In this document: in pieces, positions 25,788 through 34,910 of the stretch
Numbering within the stretch: position 1 is the first letter of the stretch
Layout of the letters: the number at the start of each line of letters is the position of its first letter
Assembly (NCBI RefSeq): GCF_033097365.1
Contig: NZ_AP028461.1
Coordinates: 2,170,001-2,234,000, forward strand
Source of the DNA: Actinoplanes sichuanensis
Lineage (GTDB): Bacteria; Actinomycetota; Actinomycetes; Mycobacteriales; Micromonosporaceae
Direction: 5' to 3'
DNA length: 64,000 nucleotides
The notes under the pieces: model-generated
Database searches by the model: none
Seen by the model: only the letters and a program-made list of their open reading frames with translations
What the model was told of the DNA's origin: nothing
Program-made: the position numbers and the translations under genes

Positions 25788-25817
25788 TTGACATCGCTGG
25801 AACGTGCGCTTTAGCGT
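25788..25817 (+). promoter_or_regulatory. Promoter of the ALDH2-ADH operon
   Basis: TTGACA (25788-25793), an 18-base spacer and TAGCGT (25812-25817), matching the CaiB promoter layout. Confidence 0.7.
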
Positions 25818-25824
25818 GAGCACA

Positions 25825-25860
25825 AATCGTTAATGCGATCGATGGTTCGTATTTACGAAC
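25825..25860 (+). promoter_or_regulatory. Paired IclR-type operator upstream of ALDH2
   Basis: The strong site GTTCGTATTTACGAAC (25845-25860) has perfect 7-base arms. A weak site (25825-25840, retaining TCGT and GCGA) lies 20 bp upstream. Confidence 0.85.
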
Positions 25861-25877
25861 TATCTGGAGGTTGTTCG

Positions 25878-27290
25878 ATGATCGAACGTAACCGGATCTT
25901 CGTGAACGGCGCCTGGGTTCCCTCCACCGGAACCGAGACCCTCACCGTCATCAACCCGGTGACCGAAGAGCCCGTCGCCACCATTCCCGCCGGTACCGCC
26001 GAGGACGTCGACAAGGCCGCCCGCGCCGCCGCGGCGGCGTTCCCGGCCTGGTCCCGGACCACCGTCGACGAACGCATCGCCATGCTCGACAAACTCGCCA
26101 CCCTCACCGCGGAGCGAGCCGACGAGATCACCCGGGCGATCGTCAGCGAGATCGGCCAGCCCGCCCGCATCGCCCACGAATCACAGGCCGCCGCAGCCGT
26201 CGAAGACCTACGCAGCATCGCCGAAAGCCTGCCGTCGGTGGTCTGGCACGAGCAGGTCGGCAACACGATCGTCACGCGGGAACCGGCCGGTGTCGTCGCC
26301 GCAATCACCCCGTGGAACGGCCCCATGCGCATGGTCTGCATGAAAGCCGGCGCGGCACTGGCAGCCGGCTGCACCGTCGTACTCAAAGGCACCGAGGTCG
26401 CCCCGCTGAGCTCCTTCATCTTTGCCGAGATGGTCGCCTCCGCCGGACTGCCGGACGGCGTCTTCAACCTCGTGTCCGGCACCGGCCCCGACGTCGGCGA
26501 AGCACTCGTGACCCACCCGATGGTCGACATGGTGTCGCTGACCGGGTCGGTGCGCGCCGGTCGCCGCGTGATGGAACTGGCCTCCCAGCAGGTCAAGAAA
26601 GTCGCCCTGGAACTCGGCGGCAAATCCGCGAACATCATCCTCGAGGACGCCGACCTCCAGCGGGCCATCGAAGTCGGGATCGAAGACGCGTTCCGCAACT
26701 CCGGGCAGGTCTGCGGCGGCCTGTCGCGCGTGCTGGTCCCACGCTCCCGGCTCGCCGAAGCCGAACAGATCGCCGTCCGCGCGGCACAGAGCTACGTGCT
26801 CGGCGACCCCTACGACCCGGCGACCACGCTCGGCCCGGTCGCCAACGCGACCCAGCGCCAGCGCATCCGCGAGTACATCCACTCCGGCCTCGAAGACGGC
26901 GCCCGGCTGCTGACCGGCGGCACCGAGGCACCCGACGGACTCGACCGCGGCTTCTTCGTCCGGCCGACGGTGTTCTCCGGCGACAACAACACCCGCATCG
27001 CCCGGGAGGAGATCTTCGGCCCCGTCGTGGTCATCATCCCCTTCGACGACGAGGACGACGCCTTCCGCATCGCCAACGACACCCAGTACGGCCTCGCCGG
27101 CGCCATCTGGGCCGCCGACGACGACCGCGCCCGCGCCCTGGCCACGAGGCTGCGCGCCGGGCGCATCCGGATCAACGGCTCGGCCATCAACCCGCGCGCC
27201 CCGCACGGCGGCTTCAAACTGTCCGGCATCGGCCGGGAATTCGGGCGCTACGGCATCGAGGAATACCTCGAGTACAAGTCCATCGGCTGA
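25878..27290 (+). CDS. Aldehyde dehydrogenase (ALDH superfamily), second copy
   Basis: A 470-residue aldehyde dehydrogenase with TPWNGPM, LTGSVRAGRR, E245 in LELGGKS and the nucleophile C279 in NSGQVCGG. It differs clearly from ALDH1 at 5418, so it is not a recent duplicate. GGAGG lies eight bases before the ATG at 25878; the frame extends further but into the operator. It is followed 12 bases later by an alcohol dehydrogenase, so an alcohol could be taken through aldehyde to acid by this pair. Confidence 0.88.
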   Translation: MIERNRIFVNGAWVPSTGTETLTVINPVTEEPVATIPAGTAEDVDKAARAAAAAFPAWSRTTVDERIAMLDKLATLTAERADEITRAIVSEIGQPARIAHESQAAAAVEDLRSIAESLPSVVWHEQVGNTIVTREPAGVVAAITPWNGPMRMVCMKAGAALAAGCTVVLKGTEVAPLSSFIFAEMVASAGLPDGVFNLVSGTGPDVGEALVTHPMVDMVSLTGSVRAGRRVMELASQQVKKVALELGGKSANIILEDADLQRAIEVGIEDAFRNSGQVCGGLSRVLVPRSRLAEAEQIAVRAAQSYVLGDPYDPATTLGPVANATQRQRIREYIHSGLEDGARLLTGGTEAPDGLDRGFFVRPTVFSGDNNTRIAREEIFGPVVVIIPFDDEDDAFRIANDTQYGLAGAIWAADDDRARALATRLRAGRIRINGSAINPRAPHGGFKLSGIGREFGRYGIEEYLEYKSIG

Positions 27291-27302
27291 CGAGGCGCCC
27301 CC

Positions 27303-28367
27303 ATGATCACCGTCAACGCCCGCGCCACCACCGGACCGTCCGAGCCGTTCCGCGCCGTTCAGATCGAACGCCGCGAGCCCGGCCCCTCCGACGTGCTCAT
27401 CGACATCGCCTACGCAGGCATCTGCCACACCGACGTCAGCCGTGCCCGCGGCGAGTTCGGCACGACCACCTACCCGATCGTGCCGGGCCACGAGATCGCC
27501 GGCACCGTGGCCGCGGTCGGGCCCGGCGTCACCCGCTTCACCGTCGGGGACCGCGTCGGCGTCGGCTGCCTCGTCGACTCATGCCGCCGATGCGAGTTCT
27601 GCCGCGCCGGACTCGAGCCGTACTGCAACCGCGGACATGTGCGCACCTACAACTCGACCGGCCACGACGGCCGCAACACCCTCGGCGGCTACAGCGAGAA
27701 GATCGTCGTGGACGAGGCGTACGTAGTAGCCATCCCCGACACGATCCCGCTGCCGAACGCCGCCCCACTGCTCTGCGCCGGCATCACCCTGTACTCCCCG
27801 CTGCGGCACTGGAACGCAGGGCCCGGCACCCGGCTGGCGATCCTCGGCTTCGGCGGCCTCGGGCACGTCGGTGTCGCCATCGCCGCGGCCCTGGGCGCTC
27901 ACACCACCGTGTTCGAGTTGACGATGGACAAACAAGCCGACGCACTCAAACGCGGTGCCGAGGCCTACCGTCTGAGCACCGATCCGGCGATCTTCACCGA
28001 TTTCGCCGGAGCCTTCGACCTGATCCTGTCCACCGTGCCGGCCGCCCTCGACTACGACGCCGTCCTGGGCATGCTGAACCTCAACGGCACGCTGGTGATG
28101 CTGGGCGTGCCGAAGCAGCCGATCACCGTCGACGTGTTCTCCCTGCTGCACAACCGGCGCTCGCTGGCCGGAACGCTGGTCGGCGGCATCGCCGAGACGC
28201 AGCAGATGCTGGAATTCTGCGCCGACCACGGCATTGTCGCCGACGTGGAGATCATCGGCGCCGACGAGATCGACCAGGCCTACGACCGGGTCGACCGCGG
28301 AGACGTCCGCTACCGCTTCGTCATCGACGTCCAGACGATGGCAGACGGGCACCCGCAAGAGGGGTAA
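27303..28367 (+). CDS. Zinc-dependent alcohol dehydrogenase, CAD/YahK type
   Basis: A 354-residue dehydrogenase with catalytic-zinc ligands in GICHTDV, GHE and LLCAGITLY, and a complete structural zinc lobe (C-x2-C-x2-C-x7-C in DSCRRCEFCRAGLEPYC). The loop LGFGGLGHVGVAIA binds NADP in the cinnamyl-alcohol-dehydrogenase class, which reduces or oxidises aromatic and long-chain aldehydes/alcohols. Second gene of the ALDH2 operon. The GGGG-type motif of the other regulon begins six bases before its stop codon's neighbourhood (28361), so the two regulons abut here. Confidence 0.88.
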   Translation: MITVNARATTGPSEPFRAVQIERREPGPSDVLIDIAYAGICHTDVSRARGEFGTTTYPIVPGHEIAGTVAAVGPGVTRFTVGDRVGVGCLVDSCRRCEFCRAGLEPYCNRGHVRTYNSTGHDGRNTLGGYSEKIVVDEAYVVAIPDTIPLPNAAPLLCAGITLYSPLRHWNAGPGTRLAILGFGGLGHVGVAIAAALGAHTTVFELTMDKQADALKRGAEAYRLSTDPAIFTDFAGAFDLILSTVPAALDYDAVLGMLNLNGTLVMLGVPKQPITVDVFSLLHNRRSLAGTLVGGIAETQQMLEFCADHGIVADVEIIGADEIDQAYDRVDRGDVRYRFVIDVQTMADGHPQEG

Positions 28368-28406
28368 CAACAGAGACCCCCACAAAACACGGCATTTCCC
28401 TAGCCT
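28361..28406 (+). promoter_or_regulatory. MmyB-regulon motif and -10 of an aldo/keto reductase
   Basis: GGGGTAACAACAGAGACCCC (28361-28380) is followed after 20 bases by TAGCCT (28401-28406). The same layout precedes the XRE gene at 33266. Confidence 0.75.
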
Positions 28407-28448
28407 GGACCCGTAGACGAACGTGGCACCGATCCGAAGGAAACAACC

Positions 28449-29306
28449 GTGGCTGACCAGAACCGCACGATCACCCTCAACAACGGTGTCACCATGCCGA
28501 TCCTCGGCTTCGGCGTCTTCCAGGTCGCCGACGACCAGGCCGAGCAGGTCGTCACCGACGCCCTCGCCGCGGGCTACCGGGCCATCGACACCGCCGCCTC
28601 ATACGGCAACGAAGAAGCCGTCGGGCGGGCCATCGCCAAGAGCGGCATCCCCCGTGAAGAACTGTTCATCACCACCAAGATGTGGATCCAGCACACCGGT
28701 GAGGACACTGCACGCCGCGAGTTCGACAAGTCCCTGCAACGCCTCGGCCTGGACTACCTCGACCTGTACCTGATCCACCAGCCGCTCGGCGACTACTACA
28801 GCTCCTGGCACGCGATGCAGAAGATCTACGGCGAAGGCCTGGCCAAGGCGATCGGGGTCTCCAACTTCTACCCCGACCGGCTCGTCGACCTGATCACCCA
28901 CAACGACATCGTCCCGGCCGTCAACCAGATCGAGACGCACCCGTTCTTCCATCGCGCCGACTATCAGCAGCTCATGAGTGAGCACGGTGTCCAGATCGAA
29001 TCCTGGGGGCCGTTCGCTGAAGGCAAGAACGACCTGTTCACCAACCCGGTCCTGGCCGAGATCGGCCGCGCCCACGGCAAGTCCGTCGCCCAGGTGGTGC
29101 TGCGGTGGCTGCTGCAACGCGACGTCGTGGCCATCCCGAAGTCGGTGCGGCCCGAACGCATGGCCGAGAACCTCGACGTGTTCGACTTCGAGATCACCGA
29201 AGACGAGATGATCCGCATCGGCGCCCTGGACACCGGTGCCAGCCTGTTCTTCGACCACCGTGACCCCGCGATGGTCACCTGGCTGGGCGGACGCCGCGTC
29301 GACTGA
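28449..29306 (+). CDS. Aldo/keto reductase (AKR5-like, DkgA type)
   Basis: A 285-residue TIM-barrel NADPH reductase: [16 protein letters not shown] at the start, DTAASYGNE with the catalytic Asp and Tyr, TTKMW with the lysine, YLIHQP with the histidine, and the cofactor segment [21 protein letters not shown]. Relatives reduce 2,5-diketogluconate, methylglyoxal and other carbonyls. GTG start with GAAGGA upstream. First gene controlled by the GGGG-type motif at 28361. A close relative lies at 38854. Confidence 0.88.
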   Translation: MADQNRTITLNNGVTMPILGFGVFQVADDQAEQVVTDALAAGYRAIDTAASYGNEEAVGRAIAKSGIPREELFITTKMWIQHTGEDTARREFDKSLQRLGLDYLDLYLIHQPLGDYYSSWHAMQKIYGEGLAKAIGVSNFYPDRLVDLITHNDIVPAVNQIETHPFFHRADYQQLMSEHGVQIESWGPFAEGKNDLFTNPVLAEIGRAHGKSVAQVVLRWLLQRDVVAIPKSVRPERMAENLDVFDFEITEDEMIRIGALDTGASLFFDHRDPAMVTWLGGRRVD

Positions 29307-29332
29307 CCAGCGGCACAGACCGACCCTGCGCG

Positions 29333-29381
29333 TGCGGGCTACCCGGCGACGACCTCGCGCCGAGGCTGTGGCCGGGTAGCC
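29333..29381 (+). terminator. Long hairpin between AKR and SDR genes
   Basis: CGGGCTACCCGGC (29333-29345) pairs perfectly with GCCGGGTAGCCCG (29369-29381). The loop itself contains a small CCTCG-CGC-CGAGG hairpin. Probably a terminator or a polarity element between the two genes. Confidence 0.65.
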
Positions 29382-29413
29382 CGACCGCCTCTCAGCCGTG
29401 GAGGAGGACAACG

Positions 29414-30247
29414 ATGACCGCCACCTGGTTCATCACCGGATGCTCCAGCGGTCTCGGCCATGCCCTCGCCGAGGCGGTCGTCAGCCGCGGCGACAACGCG
29501 GTCGTCACCGCCCGCGAAACCATTCGCATTCAATCCCTGGCCGAGCGCCGTCCCGACACGGTGTTACCGCTCGCCTTGGATCTCAGCTTTCCGGCACACG
29601 CCGCCGCCGCGGTACACCGGGCGCAGCAGCGTTTCGGCAGCATCGACGTCCTGGTCAACAACGCCGGATACGGCTACCGAGCCGCCGTCGAGGAAGGCGA
29701 CGACGCCGACGTCCGCCGCCTGTTCGCCACCAACCTGCACGGCCCGGTCGCCCTGATGAAAGCAGTGCTGCCGGCAATGCGTGCCCGCCGCAGCGGCACG
29801 ATCGTCAACATCTCATCGATCGGAGCACGGGTCCACCAGCCCGGCTCCGGCTACTACTCCGCCAGCAAAGCGGCACTCGAGAGCATCTCAGCGTCGTTGC
29901 GCCAGGAGGTCGAGCCACTGGGAATCACCGTGACGACAGTGGAACCGGGAGCGTTCCGCACCGACTTCGCCGGCCGATCGCTGACCCAGTCGGCCACGCC
30001 CATCGGCGACTATGCCGCGACCGCCGGCCGGCGCCGCAAGGAGAACGACACCACCCACGGCACTCAGCCCGGCGACCCGGCCCGAGCCGCCGAAGCGATC
30101 ATCACCGCCGTCACCTCCGGACGAGCACCGGCGCTGCTGCTGCTCGGCTCCGACGCGGTCACCGCAGTCAGCGCCACCCTTGACCGCCACCGCGAGGAGA
30201 TCGACCAATGGCGGCAGTTGAGCCTCAGCACCGACTACCCCGGTTGA
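29414..30247 (+). CDS. Short-chain dehydrogenase/reductase (SDR)
   Basis: A 277-residue classical SDR: cofactor loop FITGCSSGLGHALAEA (TGxxxGxG), DVLVNNAGYGY, catalytic serine in IVNISSIGA and the Y-x3-K pair in SGYYSASKAALES. It likely uses NADP to reduce or oxidise a hydroxyl/carbonyl group. The C-terminal arm resembles the group often annotated as oxidoreductase/SDR associated with efflux regulators. A GGAGGA site precedes the ATG. No regulon motif directly upstream, so it may be read through from the AKR gene. Confidence 0.87.
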   Translation: MTATWFITGCSSGLGHALAEAVVSRGDNAVVTARETIRIQSLAERRPDTVLPLALDLSFPAHAAAAVHRAQQRFGSIDVLVNNAGYGYRAAVEEGDDADVRRLFATNLHGPVALMKAVLPAMRARRSGTIVNISSIGARVHQPGSGYYSASKAALESISASLRQEVEPLGITVTTVEPGAFRTDFAGRSLTQSATPIGDYAATAGRRRKENDTTHGTQPGDPARAAEAIITAVTSGRAPALLLLGSDAVTAVSATLDRHREEIDQWRQLSLSTDYPG

Positions 30248-30251
30248 GACG

Positions 30252-30458
30252 TCAACTGCCGAGACCCATCACCTCGGGGCAGTCCCGCCAGGTCCAGGCG
30301 TCCGAGGAGTCGTCCCCGATCACCAGGACACCGCTGCCCGCCCTGCCCGTCTCCGATATGCCCCCGGTCGGCAGTGGCACCGCGACGACCACGGAAACCG
30401 CGGCAGCGGTGGCCGTGAGAACCACCGCCCCCACCACCGAAGCGGTTCTCAACCCCAT
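30252..30458 (-). CDS. Small secreted or membrane-anchored protein, 68 residues
   Basis: The product starts MGLRTASVVGAVVLTATAAA and continues with a hydrophobic stretch to about residue 28, so it has a signal peptide or signal anchor. The remaining 40 residues are polar and acidic with WTWRDCPEV near the end and a single cysteine. GAGGAG lies six bases before the ATG, supporting a real gene. It starts 47 bases after the esterase gene on the same strand. I recognise no family. Confidence 0.55.
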   Translation of the reverse strand: MGLRTASVVGAVVLTATAAAVSVVVAVPLPTGGISETGRAGSGVLVIGDDSSDAWTWRDCPEVMGLGS

Positions 30459-30505
30459 AGTGATCTCCTCAAGGCGAAGGGACGGGTACCGGATGCGGCG
30501 CGAGG

Positions 30506-31501
30506 TCAGAAGAACAACGGCATCGACTGGTAGAACTGCCGATTCACCGACTCGCCGTCATGCCCACCGTCAGGATCGACGGTGTAGCGCAGGTTGCCGT
30601 CGTCGGAGGTGTCGAAACTTCCGGTGAGCTCGCGCATCTCGCGGATCTGCGGCTCCATCTGGAAGCGCGTTCCATCGTTGCCGCCGACCGACGCCGTGAT
30701 CAGGAACTCGTCACGCCGGTAGCCGGACTCGCGGACGGCTTGATCCAAGCGGGCCGCGGTCTGCTCCGGTGCACCGGAGCCGCCGGAGTCCTCGATCACC
30801 CAGCAGTCACCGGCCATCGGCATGAAGAACGCGAAATAGTCGAGGCTGTCGATGAGTACGTACCACGTGGTGACGGCACCCATCGAGAAACCACCGAAAG
30901 CCCGGTGCGTCCGCGAGGCGGTGAAACCCGCTGCATCGGCGGTCCGAGCGAAAGTACGGTAGCGGCTCTCCACCGCCGGCATCAGATCGTCCTCCAGCTC
31001 GCGAGGAAAGACCCGGTCGAGCTGCCCGGCGTAATGCAAATCCAGACTGGCGTCGCCGTCCGGATAGAAGCTCGGCGTCACGACGATCGTCGGACGCATC
31101 CGATCGTCCTCGATCATGTGGTCCAGCAGATTCTTGAACGTCGACGGTTCACCGCTGCCGCGCAGGAAGCTTTCGGCGTTCATCCCGGCGCCGTGCATCA
31201 GATACAGAATGTCGTAGCGCCGCTGCTGGTCCTGCGTGTCGTAACCGGCGGGCAGATACACCAGGGCGTGCTTGCCGATCGTGGCAGCACCGGATCCGGC
31301 GGTGTAGTCGACCCGCACAACCCGCCCCTGCCGCTGCGCGGCGGTGCTCTGATAGCGGGTGACCACCTCGGCCGGCACCGACGCCTCAGGGGACGCCCTG
31401 AGGGCATCGGTCTCGGCGTCGCCGCGCCGAACCAGCGCAACAGCGATCAGCGAACCGGCCAGCACGACCGCGATCAGCGCGGCGATGGATCGATTCCTCA
31501 T
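30506..31501 (-). CDS. Membrane-anchored esterase D/feruloyl-esterase-like protein
   Basis: A 331-residue protein: an N-terminal signal anchor (RSIAALIAVVLAGSLIAVAL) then an esterase-D-type alpha/beta hydrolase (KHALVYLPAGYD, ILYLMHGAGMNAES, nucleophile serine in FGGFSMGAVTTW, and histidine in DPDGGHDGES). Relatives (XynZ/FaeB esterase domains) release ferulic or acetyl groups from plant polymers. I chose ATG 31501 because the upstream frame reads antisense to an SDR-like relic. It forms a small leftward unit with the 68-residue protein. Confidence 0.8.
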   Translation of the reverse strand: MRNRSIAALIAVVLAGSLIAVALVRRGDAETDALRASPEASVPAEVVTRYQSTAAQRQGRVVRVDYTAGSGAATIGKHALVYLPAGYDTQDQQRRYDILYLMHGAGMNAESFLRGSGEPSTFKNLLDHMIEDDRMRPTIVVTPSFYPDGDASLDLHYAGQLDRVFPRELEDDLMPAVESRYRTFARTADAAGFTASRTHRAFGGFSMGAVTTWYVLIDSLDYFAFFMPMAGDCWVIEDSGGSGAPEQTAARLDQAVRESGYRRDEFLITASVGGNDGTRFQMEPQIREMRELTGSFDTSDDGNLRYTVDPDGGHDGESVNRQFYQSMPLFF

Positions 31502-31570
31502 GACCGGATCCGCCCGGTGGATGGGCTGAACATACTCATCAACAACGCCTCCGAGCCGAGAGTGCGGTAT
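31502..31570 (+). pseudogene. SDR fragment (NNAG region)
   Basis: The plus strand reads VDGLNILINNASEPRVR, matching the DVLVNNAG core of short-chain dehydrogenases, with no flanking domain. A second decayed SDR piece lies at 962-1070. The remainder of 31571-32007 contains two GGGG-type motifs (31623 and 31903) and an inverted repeat TCCCTG-n5-CAGGGA near 31683, but no convincing gene. Confidence 0.4.
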
Positions 31571-31622
31571 GCCGGTGCCCATGCAACCCGAGCTCGCCGT
31601 CGGGAGGGAGGTGATGATGAGA

Positions 31623-31642
31623 GGGGTAACGGCAGTGCCCCC
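31623..31642. promoter_or_regulatory. MmyB-regulon motif, upstream of esterase
   Basis: GGGGTAACGGCAGTGCCCCC matches the consensus fully. It lies 122 bp upstream of the leftward esterase start. No TAGCCT element is found at the standard distance on either side. Confidence 0.65.
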
Positions 31643-31902
31643 ATCGCGCGGTGCCTGATGCGGTCCCCGCCGCCTTGGTGATCCCTGAGTACCAGGGAAT
31701 CGCCTGCCGCTCGTTTCCGTCGCGAAATTGCATTACAGTCGCCGGTTATGAGCCGGCGATGGCGGGACTCCCCGTCGGGATGCCCTCACATCGGTACTCG
31801 TTCAGTCGGCGGTGGCGAGGATGCCCGCCCTGCGGCTCAAGATGCCTCGCTGGCCCGCTGATCAGCTCATACCTTCGCCGAATGAGTTTCAAACCTGCGA
31901 AA

Positions 31903-31921
31903 GGGGCACTGATTTAACCCC
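31903..31921 (-). promoter_or_regulatory. MmyB-regulon motif upstream of exported AKR
   Basis: GGGGCACTGATTTAACCCC, flanked by AAA/TTT, is the motif in reverse orientation relative to the gene at 32008. The paralogous gene at 44615 has the same orientation. Confidence 0.65.
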
Positions 31922-31965
31922 TTTCGGCAGGGACTCCCACCGTGTCGCCCGAACGGATTGAATGA

Positions 31966-33258
<1,293 letters not shown>

Positions 33259-33265
33259 GGGCTGC

Positions 33266-34126
33266 GTGGACAACCGCAGTGAGATCCGCGACTTCATGAT
33301 CTCCCGCCGGGCGCGGATCACTCCGCAGCAGGTGGGACTACAGGTGCACGGCACCCGCCGGGTCGCCGGGCTGCGCCGCTCGGAGGTGGCGCGCCTCGCC
33401 GGGGTGAGCCTCGAGTACTACACCCGCATGGAGCGTGGAAACCTGCGGGGCGTCTCCGACAGTGTCCTGGACGCTGTCGCCCGGGCGTTGCGGCTCGACG
33501 ACGCCGAACGCGCCCACCTGACCGATCTGGCCCGTAACAGCGGACCCGCGGCACGGCGTAAAAGGCCGTCGGCGAGCCGGAAGGTGCGGCCTAACCTGTT
33601 GCGCATGCTGGACGCCCTCACCGGAATCCCCGCGTTCGTGGTCGACGGACGCGCCGACCTGGTGGCAGCCAATGCGCTTGGCCGGATCCTGTTCGCACCG
33701 CTCTATGAGCGTGCCGACCCACCCAACCACGCGCGATTCGTGTTCCTTGACCCTCGTGCCAGCCAGTTCTGGCCCGACTGGGCGAAGGTCGCCGACGACG
33801 CGGTGGCGCTGCTGCACGTGCAGGCCGCCCGCCATCCGTACGACCAGGCGCTGACCGCACTGATCGGTGAACTGAGCACTCGCAGCGACCAGTTCCGTAC
33901 CCGGTGGGCACGCCACGACGTGCAAGCCCACACGACCGGTGTCAAACGTCTGCACCACCCCATGGTCGGCCCGCTCGAACTCACCTTCGAGGTTTTCCTG
34001 CCGGCCGCCGACGACGACCAGGTCCTCATCGTCTACTGCGCCGAGGCCGGCAGCGCCTCAGCCGACGGCCTGCGTCTGCTGGCCAACGAGGCGGCGGCCA
34101 GAGCCGAGGACACCACCCCACCGTGA
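33266..34126 (+). CDS. XRE-family regulator with MmyB-like ligand domain, second copy
   Basis: A 286-residue regulator: helix-turn-helix with EVARLAGVSLEYYTRMERG (about residues 32-50), then an MmyB-like domain (ALTGIPAFVVDGRADLVAANALGRILFAPLY ... FVFLDPRASQFWPDW ... KRLHHPMVGPLELTFEV). The GTG start has no ribosome site and lies seven bases behind TAGCCT, so it is likely leaderless. The full GGGG-type motif directly upstream suggests autoregulation. It precedes the second flavodoxin-like gene by 46 bases. Confidence 0.88.
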   Translation: MDNRSEIRDFMISRRARITPQQVGLQVHGTRRVAGLRRSEVARLAGVSLEYYTRMERGNLRGVSDSVLDAVARALRLDDAERAHLTDLARNSGPAARRKRPSASRKVRPNLLRMLDALTGIPAFVVDGRADLVAANALGRILFAPLYERADPPNHARFVFLDPRASQFWPDWAKVADDAVALLHVQAARHPYDQALTALIGELSTRSDQFRTRWARHDVQAHTTGVKRLHHPMVGPLELTFEVFLPAADDDQVLIVYCAEAGSASADGLRLLANEAAARAEDTTPP

Positions 34127-34172
34127 CGACGCCCCGCTCCCGGCCGGCGGACGGCAAGAGAAGAGAGATGCG

Positions 34173-34853
34173 ATGAACAGGCACCCCCGCCGCGCTGTCC
34201 TGCGCGGCGCGCTGCTCGGCGCCGGCGCGGCGCTGACCGGCTGCAGCGACTCCCCAGCCGGCGCTCCGGCATCCTCTGCGGCGGCGCCAGCGTCGGCGTC
34301 CGGCCCGGCAGCCACCCCGCAGGAAGGCAAGGCGGTGCTGCTGGCCTACTTCTCGCGCGCCGGAGAGAACTACTTCAACGGCGGCCGACGCCGCCTGACG
34401 GTCGGTAACACCGAGGTGGTCGCGGGCATGATCAGCCGGCTCATCGGCTGCGATGTGCACCGTATCGAGGCATCCGACCCCTACCCCGACGACTACCGGC
34501 CGACGGTCGAACGCAACGTACGCGAGCAGAACGAGGGCGCCCGGCCGGGCATCGCCAACCCGCTGACCTCGATCGAACGCTACGACACGGTCCTGCTGGG
34601 CAGCCCTATCTGGAACGTGCGTGCACCCATGATCATGACGACGCTCGTGGAGGGGCTCGACTTCACCGGCAAGACGATTCACCCGCTGACCACCCACGCG
34701 ATGAGCGGGCTCGGCACCACCGAACGCGACTACGCCGCCTCGTGCCCCGGCGCCGCCCTCGGCGAGGGTCTGGCCATCCGGGGCGAGGAGGTCGCCGACG
34801 CCGCCCCCGCGGTCGAAGCCTGGCTGCGTCGCATCGGCCTTCTCACCCGCTGA
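34173..34853 (+). CDS. Flavodoxin-like lipoprotein, second copy
   Basis: A 226-residue protein. HPRRAVLRGALLGAGAALTGC24 is a lipoprotein signal with paired arginines, followed by an Ala/Ser/Pro linker. The mature domain is a flavodoxin: VLLAYFSRAGENYFNGGRRRLTVGNTEVVAGMI (phosphate loop with a nine-residue insertion), DTVLLGSPIWNVRAPMIMTTLVEGLDFTGKTI and THAMSGLGTTERDY. It is related in layout to the protein at 13143. It probably forms one transcript with the XRE gene upstream. Confidence 0.8.
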   Translation: MNRHPRRAVLRGALLGAGAALTGCSDSPAGAPASSAAAPASASGPAATPQEGKAVLLAYFSRAGENYFNGGRRRLTVGNTEVVAGMISRLIGCDVHRIEASDPYPDDYRPTVERNVREQNEGARPGIANPLTSIERYDTVLLGSPIWNVRAPMIMTTLVEGLDFTGKTIHPLTTHAMSGLGTTERDYAASCPGAALGEGLAIRGEEVADAAPAVEAWLRRIGLLTR

Positions 34854-34910
34854 CGAACACCAGCGCCGGCATCGCCGAACCGGCGCCGCCCGGCCACGGA
34901 CCCGGCGTGG

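Noticed and set aside
26312..28456. 714-residue plus-strand frame across ALDH2 and alcohol dehydrogenase
   Set aside because: Arg/Pro-rich shadow in another frame crossing the stop and start of two real genes.
31651..31917. 88-residue plus-strand frame
   Set aside because: No ribosome site, no family, and it runs into the GGGG motif; treated as noncoding control DNA.
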